This document shows, piece after piece, positions 7,809-16,840 of a stretch of DNA of 41,682 nucleotides. The notes under the pieces were generated by a model, which was not told the origin of the DNA, did no database searches, and saw only the letters and a program-made list of their open reading frames with translations. Position 1 is the stretch's first letter. Each line of letters begins with the position of its first letter. Made by a program: the position numbers and the translations under genes. The stretch is from Tardiphaga robiniae (GTDB lineage: Bacteria > Pseudomonadota > Alphaproteobacteria > Rhizobiales > Xanthobacteraceae). The stretch covers positions 1 to 41,682 of the forward strand of contig NZ_LVYV01000017.1 in assembly GCF_001618955.1 (NCBI RefSeq), written 5' to 3'.

Positions 7809-9437
7809 TTGGCCCGCGACAGCAAGACAACCGCCGCCCGTACTCCCGTGACCGTCAAGGACGCCACGCTGAATCTGCTGCGCGGCTTCGGGATCACCAA
7901 AGTCTTCGGCAATCCCGGCTCCACCGAACTGCCGTTCCTGTCCGACTGGCCGGACGACATCGACTACGTACTCGGGCTGCAGGAAGCCTCCGTCATCGGC
8001 ATGGCGGACGGCTATGCGCAGGCGACGCGCAATGCCGCCTTCGTCAATCTTCATTCCGCTGCCGGCGTCGGCAATGCGCTCGGCAACATCTATACCGCGC
8101 ATCGCAACCAGACGCCGATGGTGATCACCGCCGGCCAGCAGGCGCGAAGTATTTTGCCGCTGCAGGCGTTTCTCTATGCCGAGCGCGCCTCGGAATTTCC
8201 GCGGCCCTATGTGAAGTACAGCGTCGAGCCCGCGCGCGCCGAGGACGTGCCCGCCGCCATCGCCCGCGCCTATTACGTCGCGATGCAGCCGCCTTGCGGA
8301 CCGACTTTCGTGTCGGTGCCGATCGACGACTGGACGCATCAGGCCCAACCTCTCGAGGCGCGCCATGTCAGTCGCGAGCTCGGGCCAGATCCGCAAGCGA
8401 TGCAGGAACTTGTCGCCGCACTCGGCACAAGCAAGAACCCGGCGCTCATCGTTGGCCCCGGTATCGACCGCGCAAACGCCGTCGATCTCATGGTCAGCGT
8501 TGCTGAGAAAACGAAGGCCGCCGTCTGGGTCAGTCCGTTCTCGGCGCGCTGCAGTTTCCCGGAACTTCATCCGCAATTCGCGGGCTTCCTGCATGCGTCG
8601 CCGGCGCAGCTCTCCGACGCGCTGCGCGAACACGATCTCGTCGTTGTCATCGGCGCGCCGGTGTTCACCTTCCATGTGGAAGGCCATGCCGCGATCTTCG
8701 ACGGCGATACCACCATCTTCCAGATCACCGATGATGCGGACTCCGCCGCCGTCGCGCCGATCGGCACCAGCATTATTGCCACCATGAAGCCGGCCCTCAA
8801 GCTGCTGCTCGATCTGCTGCCAGACACAAAACGAAACGTCGCCAAGGGCCGCATCCTGCCGCCGCCGCCCGCGGGTGCTGACCCGATCCCGATAGATTAT
8901 CTGCTGCACACGCTGTCGCGGGCCATGCCTGCTGATGCGATGCTGGTGGAAGAAGCGCCCTCGCATCGCCCGGCGATGCAGAAGTATCTTCCGATGCGCG
9001 GCGCGAACAGTTTCTACACCATGTCGTCAGGTGGCCTCGGCCATTCACTGCCGGCATCTGTCGGTATGGCATTGGGCTATCCGGATCGCCGCACCGTGTG
9101 CCTGATCGGCGACGGCTCGGCGATGTATTCGATCCAGGCGCTATGGACCGCCGCGCAGCGCAAATTGCCTTTAACCATAGTGGTTATCAACAATTCCGGT
9201 TACGGTGCGATGCGCTCCTTCAGCCAGGTGATGCAGGTGCGTAATGTTCCCGGGCTGGATCTGCCCGGTCTGGATTTCGTCAAATTGGCGGAAGGCATGG
9301 GCGCGCATGCCATCCGCGTCGAGAAATCATCGGAACTTGCAGGCGCCTTCGCGCAGTCTCTGCAACATCCGGGCGTCAGCCTTGTCGAAGTCATCGTCGA
9401 CTCGGCCGTTCCCGTGCTTTATGGACAGAAGCATTGA
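7809..9437 (+). CDS. mdlC: Benzoylformate decarboxylase-like ThDP enzyme
   Basis: A 542-residue thiamine-diphosphate decarboxylase. The four catalytic residues known from Pseudomonas putida benzoylformate decarboxylase all have counterparts: Ser38 in NPGSTELPF, Glu59 in LQEAS (cofactor activation), His82 in NLHSAAG and His289 in APVFTFHVEG. The ThDP/Mg motif runs from GDGSAMYS to NNSGYG near the C-terminus. This set argues for a 2-keto-acid decarboxylase acting on an aryl or bulky substrate, not acetolactate synthase or oxalyl-CoA decarboxylase. The start is a TTG with GTGAGG about 8 nt upstream. No mandelate or benzaldehyde dehydrogenase gene is nearby, so the physiological substrate is uncertain; the partner gene is the molybdoenzyme 29 nt downstream. 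Confidence 0.8.
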   Translation: MARDSKTTAARTPVTVKDATLNLLRGFGITKVFGNPGSTELPFLSDWPDDIDYVLGLQEASVIGMADGYAQATRNAAFVNLHSAAGVGNALGNIYTAHRNQTPMVITAGQQARSILPLQAFLYAERASEFPRPYVKYSVEPARAEDVPAAIARAYYVAMQPPCGPTFVSVPIDDWTHQAQPLEARHVSRELGPDPQAMQELVAALGTSKNPALIVGPGIDRANAVDLMVSVAEKTKAAVWVSPFSARCSFPELHPQFAGFLHASPAQLSDALREHDLVVVIGAPVFTFHVEGHAAIFDGDTTIFQITDDADSAAVAPIGTSIIATMKPALKLLLDLLPDTKRNVAKGRILPPPPAGADPIPIDYLLHTLSRAMPADAMLVEEAPSHRPAMQKYLPMRGANSFYTMSSGGLGHSLPASVGMALGYPDRRTVCLIGDGSAMYSIQALWTAAQRKLPLTIVVINNSGYGAMRSFSQVMQVRNVPGLDLPGLDFVKLAEGMGAHAIRVEKSSELAGAFAQSLQHPGVSLVEVIVDSAVPVLYGQKH

Positions 9438-9466
9438 TATGACAGGATCATAGCGGAAGGGCCGGC

Positions 9467-11809
9467 ATGACCAAGCAGCCGAACGACAACGCCAAGAAAT
9501 CGCACAGCTCCCACTGGGGTGCCTTTTCCGGACAGTGGGTCGACGGCAAGCTGGTCATCACACCGCATCCGATCGATCCCGATCCGAATCCGATCATCCA
9601 GAATTTTCCTGAAGCGCTCCGCCACAAGGCGCGCATCGCCAAGCCGATGGTGCGTCGTGGCTGGCTCGAGAACGGCCCCGGCCCGGACGATCGTCGCGGC
9701 CGTGACGCATTCGTCGAGATGGAATGGGACGAGGTCCTCGACCTGCTCGCCGGTGAGCTGAAGCGCGTCAAGGACGCCTACAGCGCCAAGGCGATCTATG
9801 GCGGCTCCTATGGCTGGTCGAGCGCGGGACGCTTCCATCACGCGCAGAGTCAGATCCATCGTTTTCTGAATGTCGCCCTCGGCGGCTATGTGCGCTCGGT
9901 CAACAGCTACTCGGCCGGCGCATCGACGGTTCTCATTCCGCACATCCTCGGCAATTACGAAGACATGACCCGCCGCAATATCGGCTGGGATGAAATCGTC
10001 GAGCACACCGATATCATTCTCGCCTTCGGCGGCATGAACACCAAGAATTCGCGCGTCGCCGGCGGCGGCATCAGCAAGCACACCGAACATCGCGACATGA
10101 TCGCACTGAGCAAGCGCGGCGGCGAACTGGTGCTGATCTCGCCACTGAAGAGCGATCTGCCGGATGAAGTGAACCAGGACTGGGTCGCCGCACGGCCCGG
10201 CACCGATGTGGCGCTGATGCTCGGCATCGCGCACACCGCCGTGATGGACGGCACACATGATCGCGCGTTCCTCGCCAGCCATACGCACGGCTGGAACACC
10301 TTCGAGGACTATCTGATGGGCCGCAGCGACGGCCAGCCCAAGGACGCCGCCTGGGCCGCCGCGATCACCGGACTGACAGCCGACGCTATCCTCAAGCTGG
10401 CGCGTCGCCTGCCCGGCAAGCGCGCGCTGTTCGTGGTCGCCCATTCGCTGCAGCGTGCGAAGCATGGCGAACAGCCGGTCTGGATGGCCTCGGTGCTATC
10501 AGCGATGTTCGGACAATCGGGCCTGCCCGGCGGCGGCTTCGGCTATGCGCTCGGCGCCATCGCCAATTACGGACGCCACCAGAATGCCGTGCCGATCGCC
10601 GGCCTGCCGCAGGGCAAGAACGGCGTCAGCGAATTCATTCCGGTGGCGCGCGTCAGCGACATGCTGCTCAATCCCGGCGCACCGTTCGAATATAACGGCG
10701 CGCACATGACCTATCCGGATATCAAGCTGGTCTATTGGGCCGGCGGCAATCCGTTCCATCACCATCAGGATCTCAATCGCCTGCGCAAGGCCTTTGCGCA
10801 GGTCGACACGCTGGTGGTGCACGACCTCGCCTGGACCGCATCGGCGCGTCATGCGGACTTCGTGCTCCCCTGCACCATGTCGCTGGAGCGCGAGGATATC
10901 GGCAGCTCGCAGACCGATCCGATGATGGTGGCGATGCATCAGATGGCCGAGCCGTTTGGCGACGCGCGCGACGACTACGCGATCTTCACCGGCCTCTCCG
11001 AACGCCTCGGCGCCGCCGATGCTTTCACCGAAGGCCGCACGCCGCGTGAATGGCTGAAGCATCTCTATCAGCCGACGTACGATGGGCTCAAAGCCAAGGG
11101 CATCGATGCACCCGACTTCGACGCCTTCTGGGCGGCCGGCGAAGTGATGCTGCCGCAACTGCCGCTGGATGGCGGCACGCTGCGCGCCTTCCGCGAAGAT
11201 CCCGAGGGCACGCCGCTGCCGACCACCAGCGGCAAGATCGAGATCACTTCCGACACCATCGCCAGCTTCGGTTACGACGACTGCCCCGGCCATCCCGTCT
11301 GGCTCACGCCCGAGGACGTGGTCGACGCGGCGAATCCGCTGCAGCTCGTCGCCAACCAGCCGGCGTCGCGACTGCACAGCCAGCTCGATTTCGGCGGGCA
11401 TAGTTCGGCCGAGAAGCGCCGCGGCCGCGAGGTCGCACGCATGCACCCGATCGACGCCGATGCACGCGGCATCAAGGACGGCGATATCATCAGGCTGTTC
11501 AATCAACGCGGCGCCTGCCTCGCTTCCGTCGTCGTCACCGAGGACGTCATGGCCGGCGTCGTCCAGTTGCCGACCGGCGCCTATTACGATCCCGAGGATC
11601 CGAACGAGGAAAAGCCGCTCTGCGTGCACGGCAATCCGAATGTGCTGACAAGGGACACCGGCACCTCGCGCCTCGCGCAGGGCTGCACCGGCCAGCTCAC
11701 GGTGGTGAATGTCGAAAAATTCACCGGCAACCTGCCACCGATCCAGGCCTATGACCCACCGGTCCCGGTGATCTGGCCGCGGCCGCCGAAGCTCGAAGCA
11801 GCGGAGTAG
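9467..11809 (+). CDS. DMSO-reductase-family molybdoenzyme, BisC/DorA type
   Basis: A 780-residue bis-MGD molybdenum enzyme. Ser149 in NSYSAGAS, followed by IPHILGN, is in the place of the molybdenum-ligating serine of DMSO/TMAO/biotin-sulfoxide reductases. Tyr115 and Trp117 in GGSYGW match the Tyr/Trp pair beside the metal in DMSO reductase. There is no N-terminal Cys cluster for Fe-S and no twin-arginine signal, so it should be cytoplasmic, like BisC. It likely reduces an S- or N-oxide (biotin sulfoxide, methionine sulfoxide) or acts as an oxidoreductase for an unknown small molecule. It starts 29 nt after the ThDP enzyme with GGAAGG upstream, so the two are probably co-transcribed. Why these two activities are paired is unclear. 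Confidence 0.82.
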   Translation: MTKQPNDNAKKSHSSHWGAFSGQWVDGKLVITPHPIDPDPNPIIQNFPEALRHKARIAKPMVRRGWLENGPGPDDRRGRDAFVEMEWDEVLDLLAGELKRVKDAYSAKAIYGGSYGWSSAGRFHHAQSQIHRFLNVALGGYVRSVNSYSAGASTVLIPHILGNYEDMTRRNIGWDEIVEHTDIILAFGGMNTKNSRVAGGGISKHTEHRDMIALSKRGGELVLISPLKSDLPDEVNQDWVAARPGTDVALMLGIAHTAVMDGTHDRAFLASHTHGWNTFEDYLMGRSDGQPKDAAWAAAITGLTADAILKLARRLPGKRALFVVAHSLQRAKHGEQPVWMASVLSAMFGQSGLPGGGFGYALGAIANYGRHQNAVPIAGLPQGKNGVSEFIPVARVSDMLLNPGAPFEYNGAHMTYPDIKLVYWAGGNPFHHHQDLNRLRKAFAQVDTLVVHDLAWTASARHADFVLPCTMSLEREDIGSSQTDPMMVAMHQMAEPFGDARDDYAIFTGLSERLGAADAFTEGRTPREWLKHLYQPTYDGLKAKGIDAPDFDAFWAAGEVMLPQLPLDGGTLRAFREDPEGTPLPTTSGKIEITSDTIASFGYDDCPGHPVWLTPEDVVDAANPLQLVANQPASRLHSQLDFGGHSSAEKRRGREVARMHPIDADARGIKDGDIIRLFNQRGACLASVVVTEDVMAGVVQLPTGAYYDPEDPNEEKPLCVHGNPNVLTRDTGTSRLAQGCTGQLTVVNVEKFTGNLPPIQAYDPPVPVIWPRPPKLEAAE

Positions 11810-11852
11810 TTTCTTCAGCAACTGAACCTGTAACGCGCAGACGCCCGTGGTC

Positions 11853-11979
11853 TCCCTCCCCCTTGCGGGGAGGGTCGGCCGATAGGCCGGGGTGGGGGTG
11901 CCCCACGCGCCGACCTACCGTGGGGCACCCCCACCCGACCGGCCTGACGGCCGGCCACCCTCCCCGCAAGGGGGAGGGA
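11853..11979. repeat. 127-bp near-perfect palindrome between convergent genes
   Basis: Left arm 11853-11907 and right arm 11919-11979 are reverse complements except for a short insertion and a few mismatches near the middle of the arms; the loop is 11 nt. The outer arms begin TCCCTCCCCCTTGCGGGGAGGG and the inner ones GGGGTGCCCCACG in part. It lies between the ends of the molybdoenzyme gene and the convergent dehydrogenase gene. It can fold into a very long hairpin on either strand and would serve as a two-way terminator. It resembles dispersed palindromic elements common in Rhizobiales intergenic regions. Confidence 0.75.
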
Positions 11980-12020
11980 AAAAGCAGCGGCGCTCGCAAG
12001 TGCCACCCTAACTACACTTC

Positions 12021-12815
12021 TTACTTCCCAAACGTCTCCCGCATCTTCGCCTGGATCTTCGCCATGCCGCCGATCCAGCGATCATAGTTCTCGGTCTTCT
12101 TGCGCATGTAATCGATCACCTGCTTGTGCGGCAGGATCAGGAAGGTCTCCGCCTCGATCCCCGCCAGCGCATCCTGCGCGACCTGCTCCGGCGACAGATT
12201 GCCGTCATTGGATTGCGGGCCCTTCGGAATGTTTTTCAGCATGTTGGTATCGACACCCTGCGGGCACAGGATCGAGACCTTGATGTTATCGGCCCGGTGC
12301 GAGATCGCGAGATTTTCGGCGAAGCCAACCGCGGCATGTTTGGTGGTCGAATAAGCCGGGCTGCCGACTTGCGACAGCAGACCGGCCGCCGAGATCGTGT
12401 TGAGGAAGTAGCCGCCGCCCCGCGCCTTGTAGAGCGGGATCAAATGCCGTGCCGCATAGACATGGGCCATCACATGAATCGCCCAGCTCCGCGCCCATGG
12501 TTCATCCGACGTGCCGCCGGCATTCGGGCTCATGGGATCGAAGCCGCCGCCGATGCCGGCGTTGGAGCAGAACAAAGCGATCGGCCCGTAATGCCGTTCG
12601 GTCAGTTCGATCACATGCTGAATGTCTTTTTCCTTGCCGACATCGCATCGGAATGCGGCGCCGCCGATGGACTCTGCAACGGCTGTCGCGCGCTCACCGT
12701 CGAGATCGACGACGACGACTTTCGCTGCACCCGCTTGATGAAATGTCTCGCATAGCGCCTGGCCAATGCCATTGGCGCCACCGGTCACGACGACGACCTT
12801 GCCGGTCACCTGCAT
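12021..12815 (-). CDS. Short-chain dehydrogenase/reductase
   Basis: A classical SDR of 264 residues. TGGANGIG (11-18) is the cofactor glycine motif, an Asp at 37 after the second strand suggests NAD(H) preference, NAG is at 85-87, and the catalytic triad is Ser142, Tyr155 and Lys159 in YSTTK. The ATG at 12815 follows AGGGAGTG. The C-terminal extension (KQVIDYMRKKTENYDRWIGG) is typical of SDRs annotated as broad alcohol dehydrogenases in this group. It could oxidise an alcohol from the P450 pathway, but it is on the opposite strand and separated by the palindrome, so that link is speculative. Confidence 0.85.
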   Translation of the reverse strand: MQVTGKVVVVTGGANGIGQALCETFHQAGAAKVVVVDLDGERATAVAESIGGAAFRCDVGKEKDIQHVIELTERHYGPIALFCSNAGIGGGFDPMSPNAGGTSDEPWARSWAIHVMAHVYAARHLIPLYKARGGGYFLNTISAAGLLSQVGSPAYSTTKHAAVGFAENLAISHRADNIKVSILCPQGVDTNMLKNIPKGPQSNDGNLSPEQVAQDALAGIEAETFLILPHKQVIDYMRKKTENYDRWIGGMAKIQAKMRETFGK

Positions 12816-12838
12816 GAAGGGTCACTCCCTGTGTTTTT

Positions 12839-12928
12839 TTGTAGCCCGGATGAGCGCAGCGATATCCGGGGATGTCGAGATTGGTGAGACGCCGGCCCCG
12901 CATGTCGCTGCGCTCATACGGGCTACAA
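12839..12928. repeat. Inverted repeat with 24-bp arms (GTAGCCCGGATGAGCG type)
   Basis: Arms 12839-12862 and 12905-12928 are reverse complements with one mismatch and enclose a 42-bp centre containing ATATCCGGGGATGTCGAGAT. The element abuts the hemolysin III stop codon and lies upstream of the dehydrogenase gene on the same strand. Units beginning TAGCCCGGATGAGCGCAGCG are widespread dispersed elements in proteobacterial genomes. It has no U-tract on the minus-strand side, so a simple intrinsic terminator is doubtful. Confidence 0.6.
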
Positions 12929-13627
12929 CTACGTGCTCAGCACCATGTCGAGCACGGCCGTATAGTGGCATGCGGCGCCGAGTAGGACAAATGCGTGCCA
13001 GATGGCGTTCTGGAAACGCAGCCGCTGCCAGGCGTGGAATACGACGCCCAGCGTATACAGCGTGCCGCCGGCAGCGACGAACCACATGGTGAGCGGCGGC
13101 AGCGGCGTGAACACGGCGTCATAGGCCATCAGGCCGCTCCAGCCCATGGCGAGATAGAGCACCACGGCGAGCCGATCGAAACGGCCGGGATAAACCAGCT
13201 TGATGACGATGCCGGTGATGGCGACGCTCCACACCCCAGCTAGCAGCGAGATCGCGAGCCGCGCGTTGGCGATCTGCGCGAAGAACGGCGTGTAGGTCGC
13301 GGCGATCAGCAGATAGATCGCGGAGTGATCAAAACGGCGCAGGAACCACTTTCGCGGCGACACCGGCCACATGTTATAGATCGCCGACAGCACCAGCATC
13401 GCCAGCAGGCCCACGGAATAGACCGAGACGGTCACGACCTCATAGGCCGTCGCGAACACCGCGGCGAGCACGATGAGGACGGTGGCGGCGATCAGGCCGG
13501 AGAACACGCCGAGACCGTGAACGATGCCGTCGGCGATCAGTTCGGCACGGTCGTAATTCCAGCGGATCGCGCCGGCCACCATGTGAGCGGAATTGGTGGT
13601 CAGTTCTTTGAATCGGAAAACGGTCAT
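12929..13627 (-). CDS. Hemolysin III / PAQR-family integral membrane protein
   Basis: A 232-residue protein with about seven hydrophobic segments. The CREST-superfamily metal-site motifs are visible: ADGIVHGLG near residue 33, RRFDHSAIYLLIAATYTPF around 100 and WHAFVLLGAACHY near the C-terminus, giving conserved Asp and His residues at the membrane face. Relatives include YqfA and Bacillus hemolysin III, and the fold is shared with adiponectin receptors, which are zinc-dependent ceramidase-like hydrolases. Real haemolytic activity should not be assumed. It stands alone, with a repeat after it and the divergent YcjX gene before it. Confidence 0.85.
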   Translation of the reverse strand: MTVFRFKELTTNSAHMVAGAIRWNYDRAELIADGIVHGLGVFSGLIAATVLIVLAAVFATAYEVVTVSVYSVGLLAMLVLSAIYNMWPVSPRKWFLRRFDHSAIYLLIAATYTPFFAQIANARLAISLLAGVWSVAITGIVIKLVYPGRFDRLAVVLYLAMGWSGLMAYDAVFTPLPPLTMWFVAAGGTLYTLGVVFHAWQRLRFQNAIWHAFVLLGAACHYTAVLDMVLST

Positions 13628-13851
13628 GGTGGCGTCAACCTGGCCGGTGCGATGCGGTGAGCTTGCCCCGTAAGCCCGCCTGTGACTACCCCTGAAGTCA
13701 GCGATAAATCATAGGCCGGAGATCGTCAACGAAAGCCGAACGACGGAGTGACGACGCTTTCGTGACGAACTTGATTTCAGCCAGACAATCGCCATTTTTA
13801 GAGGCAGACCAACACCCGCGCACCATTCACCATGATGAGCTTTCCCGCACG

Positions 13852-15315
13852 ATGCCCAGCCTATCCGAACTCGTCGAAGAAGCACGGCTGTCCGCGCGCG
13901 CATTGCTCGATTATGGCGATGGTCTGTTCAATCCCACGGTGCGGCTTGGGGTCACAGGCCTGTCGCGCGCCGGCAAGACGGTCTTCATTACTGCACTCGT
14001 GCATGGCCTGACGCGCGGCGGACGCTTTCCGGTGTTCGAGTCACTCGCCACCGGACGCATCGCCAAGGCGCGCCTTGCGCCGCAGCCCGACGATGCCGTT
14101 CCCAGGTTCGCCTATGAAGAGCATCTGCGCACGCTGATCGACGACCGGAGCTGGCCGAACTCCACCACCGATATCAGCGAGCTGCGTCTGGTCATCGACT
14201 ATCAGCGCGCGAGCGGCGCCGACCGCAAGCTCACGCTCGACATCGTCGACTATCCCGGCGAATGGCTGCTGGACCTGCCGCTGTTGGGCAAGAGCTACGA
14301 GGAATGGTCGGCGGAGAGCCTTGCGCTGTCGCGACAGGGACCGCGCGCGACACTGGCCGCGGCGTTTCACGCGCATCTCGCCACGCTCGATCCCAATGCG
14401 CCGGAAAACGAGCAGGCGACGCTGATCGCAGCGAGGCTCTTCACCGATTATCTGCGCGCCTGCCGCGACGAACGCTTTGCCATGAGCCTGCTGCCACCGG
14501 GCCGGTTCCTGATGCCGGGCAATCTTGCGGGCTCGCCGGCGCTCACCTTTGCGCCGCTCGACGTCGCCAGCGATGGCAGCGCACCGGATGGTTCGCTGTG
14601 GGCGATGATGAAGCGACGCTATGAGGCCTATAAGGATGTGGTCGTTCGCCCGTTCTTTCGCGATCACTTCTCCAGGCTGGATCGGCAAATCGTATTGGTC
14701 GATGCGCTCTCTGCCTTCAACGCGGGACCCGAAGCACTGCACGATCTCGAAGCCGCCCTCGCCGGCATTCTCGATTGTTTCCGCATCGGCCGCAGCACGA
14801 TCTTGAGCACGCTGTTCCGCCCGCGCGTCGATCGCATCCTGTTTGCGGCGACCAAGGCCGATCATCTGCATCACCTCAGCCATGACCGGCTGGAGGATGT
14901 GCTCAGGCGCACCGTGACCAAGGCGGTGTCGCGTTCGGAGTTGGCCGGTGCATCCGTCGACGTGGTCGCCATCGCCGCCGTGCGCGCCACCAAGGAAGCG
15001 CTGGTGCAGCGCGGTCGCGACAAGCTGCCGTCGATCCTGGGCACGCCGGCCGCGGGCGAGGTGGCCAATGGCGAGACATTCGACGGCGAGACCGAAGTCG
15101 CGACCTTTCCCGGCGATCTGCCAACCGACCTCGACGGACTGTTCGAGGGCGGCTCCTTCAGGGGGCTCTCGACAGATGCCGCCGACAAGACCGACTATCG
15201 CTTCCTGCGCTTCCGCCCGCCGCTGCTGACGCGCGGCGGCGGCGAGGAGCCGGCTCTGCCTCACATCCGCCTCGACCGCGCGCTCCAGTTCCTGATCGGA
15301 GACAGGCTGCAATGA
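13852..15315 (+). CDS. ycjX: YcjX-family P-loop NTPase (DUF463)
   Basis: A 487-residue cytoplasmic NTPase of the YcjX family. Walker A is GLSRAGKT (36-43); a G3-like DIVDYPGEW and a later TKADHL (NKxD-like) support nucleotide binding. Family members are dynamin-like or stress-linked and usually sit beside YcjF, as here: the next ATG overlaps the stop by 4 nt, implying translational coupling. I prefer the ATG at 13852 (MPSLSELVEEARLS) because the homologous N-terminus begins there; a GTG at 13762 in the same frame would add 30 residues, but its ribosome-binding site is too distant. Role unknown beyond envelope or stress association. Confidence 0.85.
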   Translation: MPSLSELVEEARLSARALLDYGDGLFNPTVRLGVTGLSRAGKTVFITALVHGLTRGGRFPVFESLATGRIAKARLAPQPDDAVPRFAYEEHLRTLIDDRSWPNSTTDISELRLVIDYQRASGADRKLTLDIVDYPGEWLLDLPLLGKSYEEWSAESLALSRQGPRATLAAAFHAHLATLDPNAPENEQATLIAARLFTDYLRACRDERFAMSLLPPGRFLMPGNLAGSPALTFAPLDVASDGSAPDGSLWAMMKRRYEAYKDVVVRPFFRDHFSRLDRQIVLVDALSAFNAGPEALHDLEAALAGILDCFRIGRSTILSTLFRPRVDRILFAATKADHLHHLSHDRLEDVLRRTVTKAVSRSELAGASVDVVAIAAVRATKEALVQRGRDKLPSILGTPAAGEVANGETFDGETEVATFPGDLPTDLDGLFEGGSFRGLSTDAADKTDYRFLRFRPPLLTRGGGEEPALPHIRLDRALQFLIGDRLQ

Positions 15316-16346
15316 CCGACCGTACGCGCCGCCCGGCCACGTTCCGGCTCGACGATCCCCACGTCACCGTCATGGACGCCGACGAGGACGCCGGCCGCCT
15401 CGCCCGCGGCACCATCCGCATCACGCCCGAAGCCGATCCGATGGCGATGCCCGTCGTCATCGACGAGCCGCTACGACCCGCACGATCGGGTTTCCGCTGG
15501 GGCACGCTGTTCTGGACCGGGCTCGGCGGCCTCGTGCTGCTCGGCACGGGTCTCGGCGTCACGCAACTGGTCCGCGACCTGTTCGCCATCAATGACGGCC
15601 TCGGCTTTCTCGGCCTCGGCTTCGCCGCGCTGGTCAGCATCGCGCTGATCGCCATCATCGCACGCGAAGCGCTGAGCCTGATGCGGCTCGCCACTATCGA
15701 GAAGCTGCATGCCCGCGCGCTAGCCGTGATCGCCAGCGACGATCATGCCGAAAGCCGCGCGGTGCTCGCCGATCTGCTGAAACTCGCACATACCAATCCG
15801 CGCCTCGCCCGCGCCCGCACTGCCCTGCAGGGCCATGCCGACGATATCATCGACGGCGCCGATCTCATTCGCGTGGCCGAACGTGAATTGATGAGCCCGC
15901 TCGACATCGAAGCGCGTCGCCTCGTCTCGGTCGCCGCGCAACGCGTCTCGGTGGTGACCGCCGTCAGCCCGCGCGCGGTGGTCGATGTCCTGTTCGTTGC
16001 TGCGGCTGCGATCCGGCTGGTCCGCCAACTTGCAAAACTCTATGGCGGCCGGCCGGGGACGCTCGGGATGATCACGCTGATGCGTCATGCCATCAGCCAT
16101 CTCGCCATCACCGGCGGCATGGCCGCCAGCGACAGCATGATCCAGCAGGTGCTCGGCCATGGCATCGCCGCGAAACTCTCGCAGCGGCTGGGCGAAGGCG
16201 TACTCAATGGCCTGCTCACTGCCCGCCTGGGTCTCGCCGCCATCGATGTGACGCGGCCATTGCCATTCACGGCGCTGCCACGCCCGCAGCTTGGCGATCT
16301 CGCGAAGGATCTGCTGCGCAAGCGGGACGGGGAAGAGAATACGTAA
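15312..16346 (+). CDS. ycjF: YcjF-family membrane protein (TIGR01620/DUF697)
   Basis: A 344-residue protein. A polar N-terminus of about 60 residues is followed by two hydrophobic segments near 64-84 and 97-120, then a helical C-terminal domain with an AVSPRAVVDVLFVAAAAIRLVRQLA segment in its usual DUF697 form. It overlaps ycjX by ATGA, so the two proteins are probably made in fixed ratio and act together, with YcjF as membrane anchor or partner of the NTPase. It faces the ridA-like gene, leaving only 12 nt between the convergent stop codons. Confidence 0.85.
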   Translation: MTDRTRRPATFRLDDPHVTVMDADEDAGRLARGTIRITPEADPMAMPVVIDEPLRPARSGFRWGTLFWTGLGGLVLLGTGLGVTQLVRDLFAINDGLGFLGLGFAALVSIALIAIIAREALSLMRLATIEKLHARALAVIASDDHAESRAVLADLLKLAHTNPRLARARTALQGHADDIIDGADLIRVAERELMSPLDIEARRLVSVAAQRVSVVTAVSPRAVVDVLFVAAAAIRLVRQLAKLYGGRPGTLGMITLMRHAISHLAITGGMAASDSMIQQVLGHGIAAKLSQRLGEGVLNGLLTARLGLAAIDVTRPLPFTALPRPQLGDLAKDLLRKRDGEENT

Positions 16347-16358
16347 TCCGCACTACTT

Positions 16359-16751
16359 CTAAACTGCGGCTACGCAGTCGACCTCGACGTCGAACGGGCC
16401 ATGCCATCCTGCAACGATGAAAAAGCCGCGCGCCGGCGGGTCGGCCGAGAAGTAACGCGCATAAACCCGATTGATGGTTTCGAACTGATCGGCCCCGGTG
16501 CAATAGACATTGCACTTGATCACCCTGTCGATCGATGAACCCGCAGCCGTAAGGCACAGCGCCATCTGATCGAGGACGATCTCGATCTGCCGCTCCAGCG
16601 GAAAGCGCCTGATCTCCCCGGTCTCGGGATCATAGGGCGGCAGTTGCGAGACATAGACGAGATCGCCATAGCGCACGGCCGGCGCGACAGGAACCTTCCG
16701 TGCCTCGAAATAGGATGAGAACGGTTCGACGCGGATGAATTGCGCTTCCAT
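16359..16751 (-). CDS. RidA/YjgF/UK114-family protein
   Basis: A 130-residue member of the Rid family, which hydrolyses reactive enamine/imine intermediates from PLP enzymes or acts in catabolic deamination. Visible features are [13 protein letters not shown] in the N-terminal half, [25 protein letters not shown] in the usual helix-strand arrangement, an Arg in PPARG at the position of the key RidA arginine, and an acidic residue in [10 protein letters not shown]. The ATG at 16751 follows GGGAGA; a longer open frame upstream is not supported. The gene is divergent from an ArsR-like regulator across 131 bp, which suggests local control. It is probably a Rid subfamily other than housekeeping RidA. 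Confidence 0.8.
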   Translation of the reverse strand: MEAQFIRVEPFSSYFEARKVPVAPAVRYGDLVYVSQLPPYDPETGEIRRFPLERQIEIVLDQMALCLTAAGSSIDRVIKCNVYCTGADQFETINRVYARYFSADPPARGFFIVAGWHGPFDVEVDCVAAV

Positions 16752-16820
16752 GTATTGTCTCCCGGTGCAGCTAGTTCCCGGCACAGGATCGCACGGGCGG
16801 CAGCTCCGGATGGGCCAATT

Positions 16821-16840
16821 GGTTCGGCGCCGGCCGAACC
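16821..16840. promoter_or_regulatory. Candidate operator between ridA-like gene and ArsR-like regulator
   Basis: GGTTCGGC and GCCGAACC form a perfect 8-bp inverted repeat with a 4-nt spacer, near the middle of the 131-bp divergent region. ArsR-type winged-helix dimers usually bind 12-2-12 style palindromes of about this size, so self-regulation by the adjacent gene product is plausible. Sequence evidence only. Confidence 0.4.

Noticed and set aside
7809-9437. Reading the ThDP enzyme as acetolactate synthase or oxalyl-CoA decarboxylase
   Set aside because: The Ser, Glu and two His residues match benzoylformate decarboxylase, and the motifs for FAD or for CoA binding of the others are absent.
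9419-10465. Minus-strand open frame opposite the start of the molybdoenzyme
   Set aside because: It runs through the conserved Mo-cofactor region and has no recognisable motif.
12929-13627. Calling the hemolysin III-like protein a toxin
   Set aside because: The family is PAQR-type membrane proteins; haemolysis is not established for most members.
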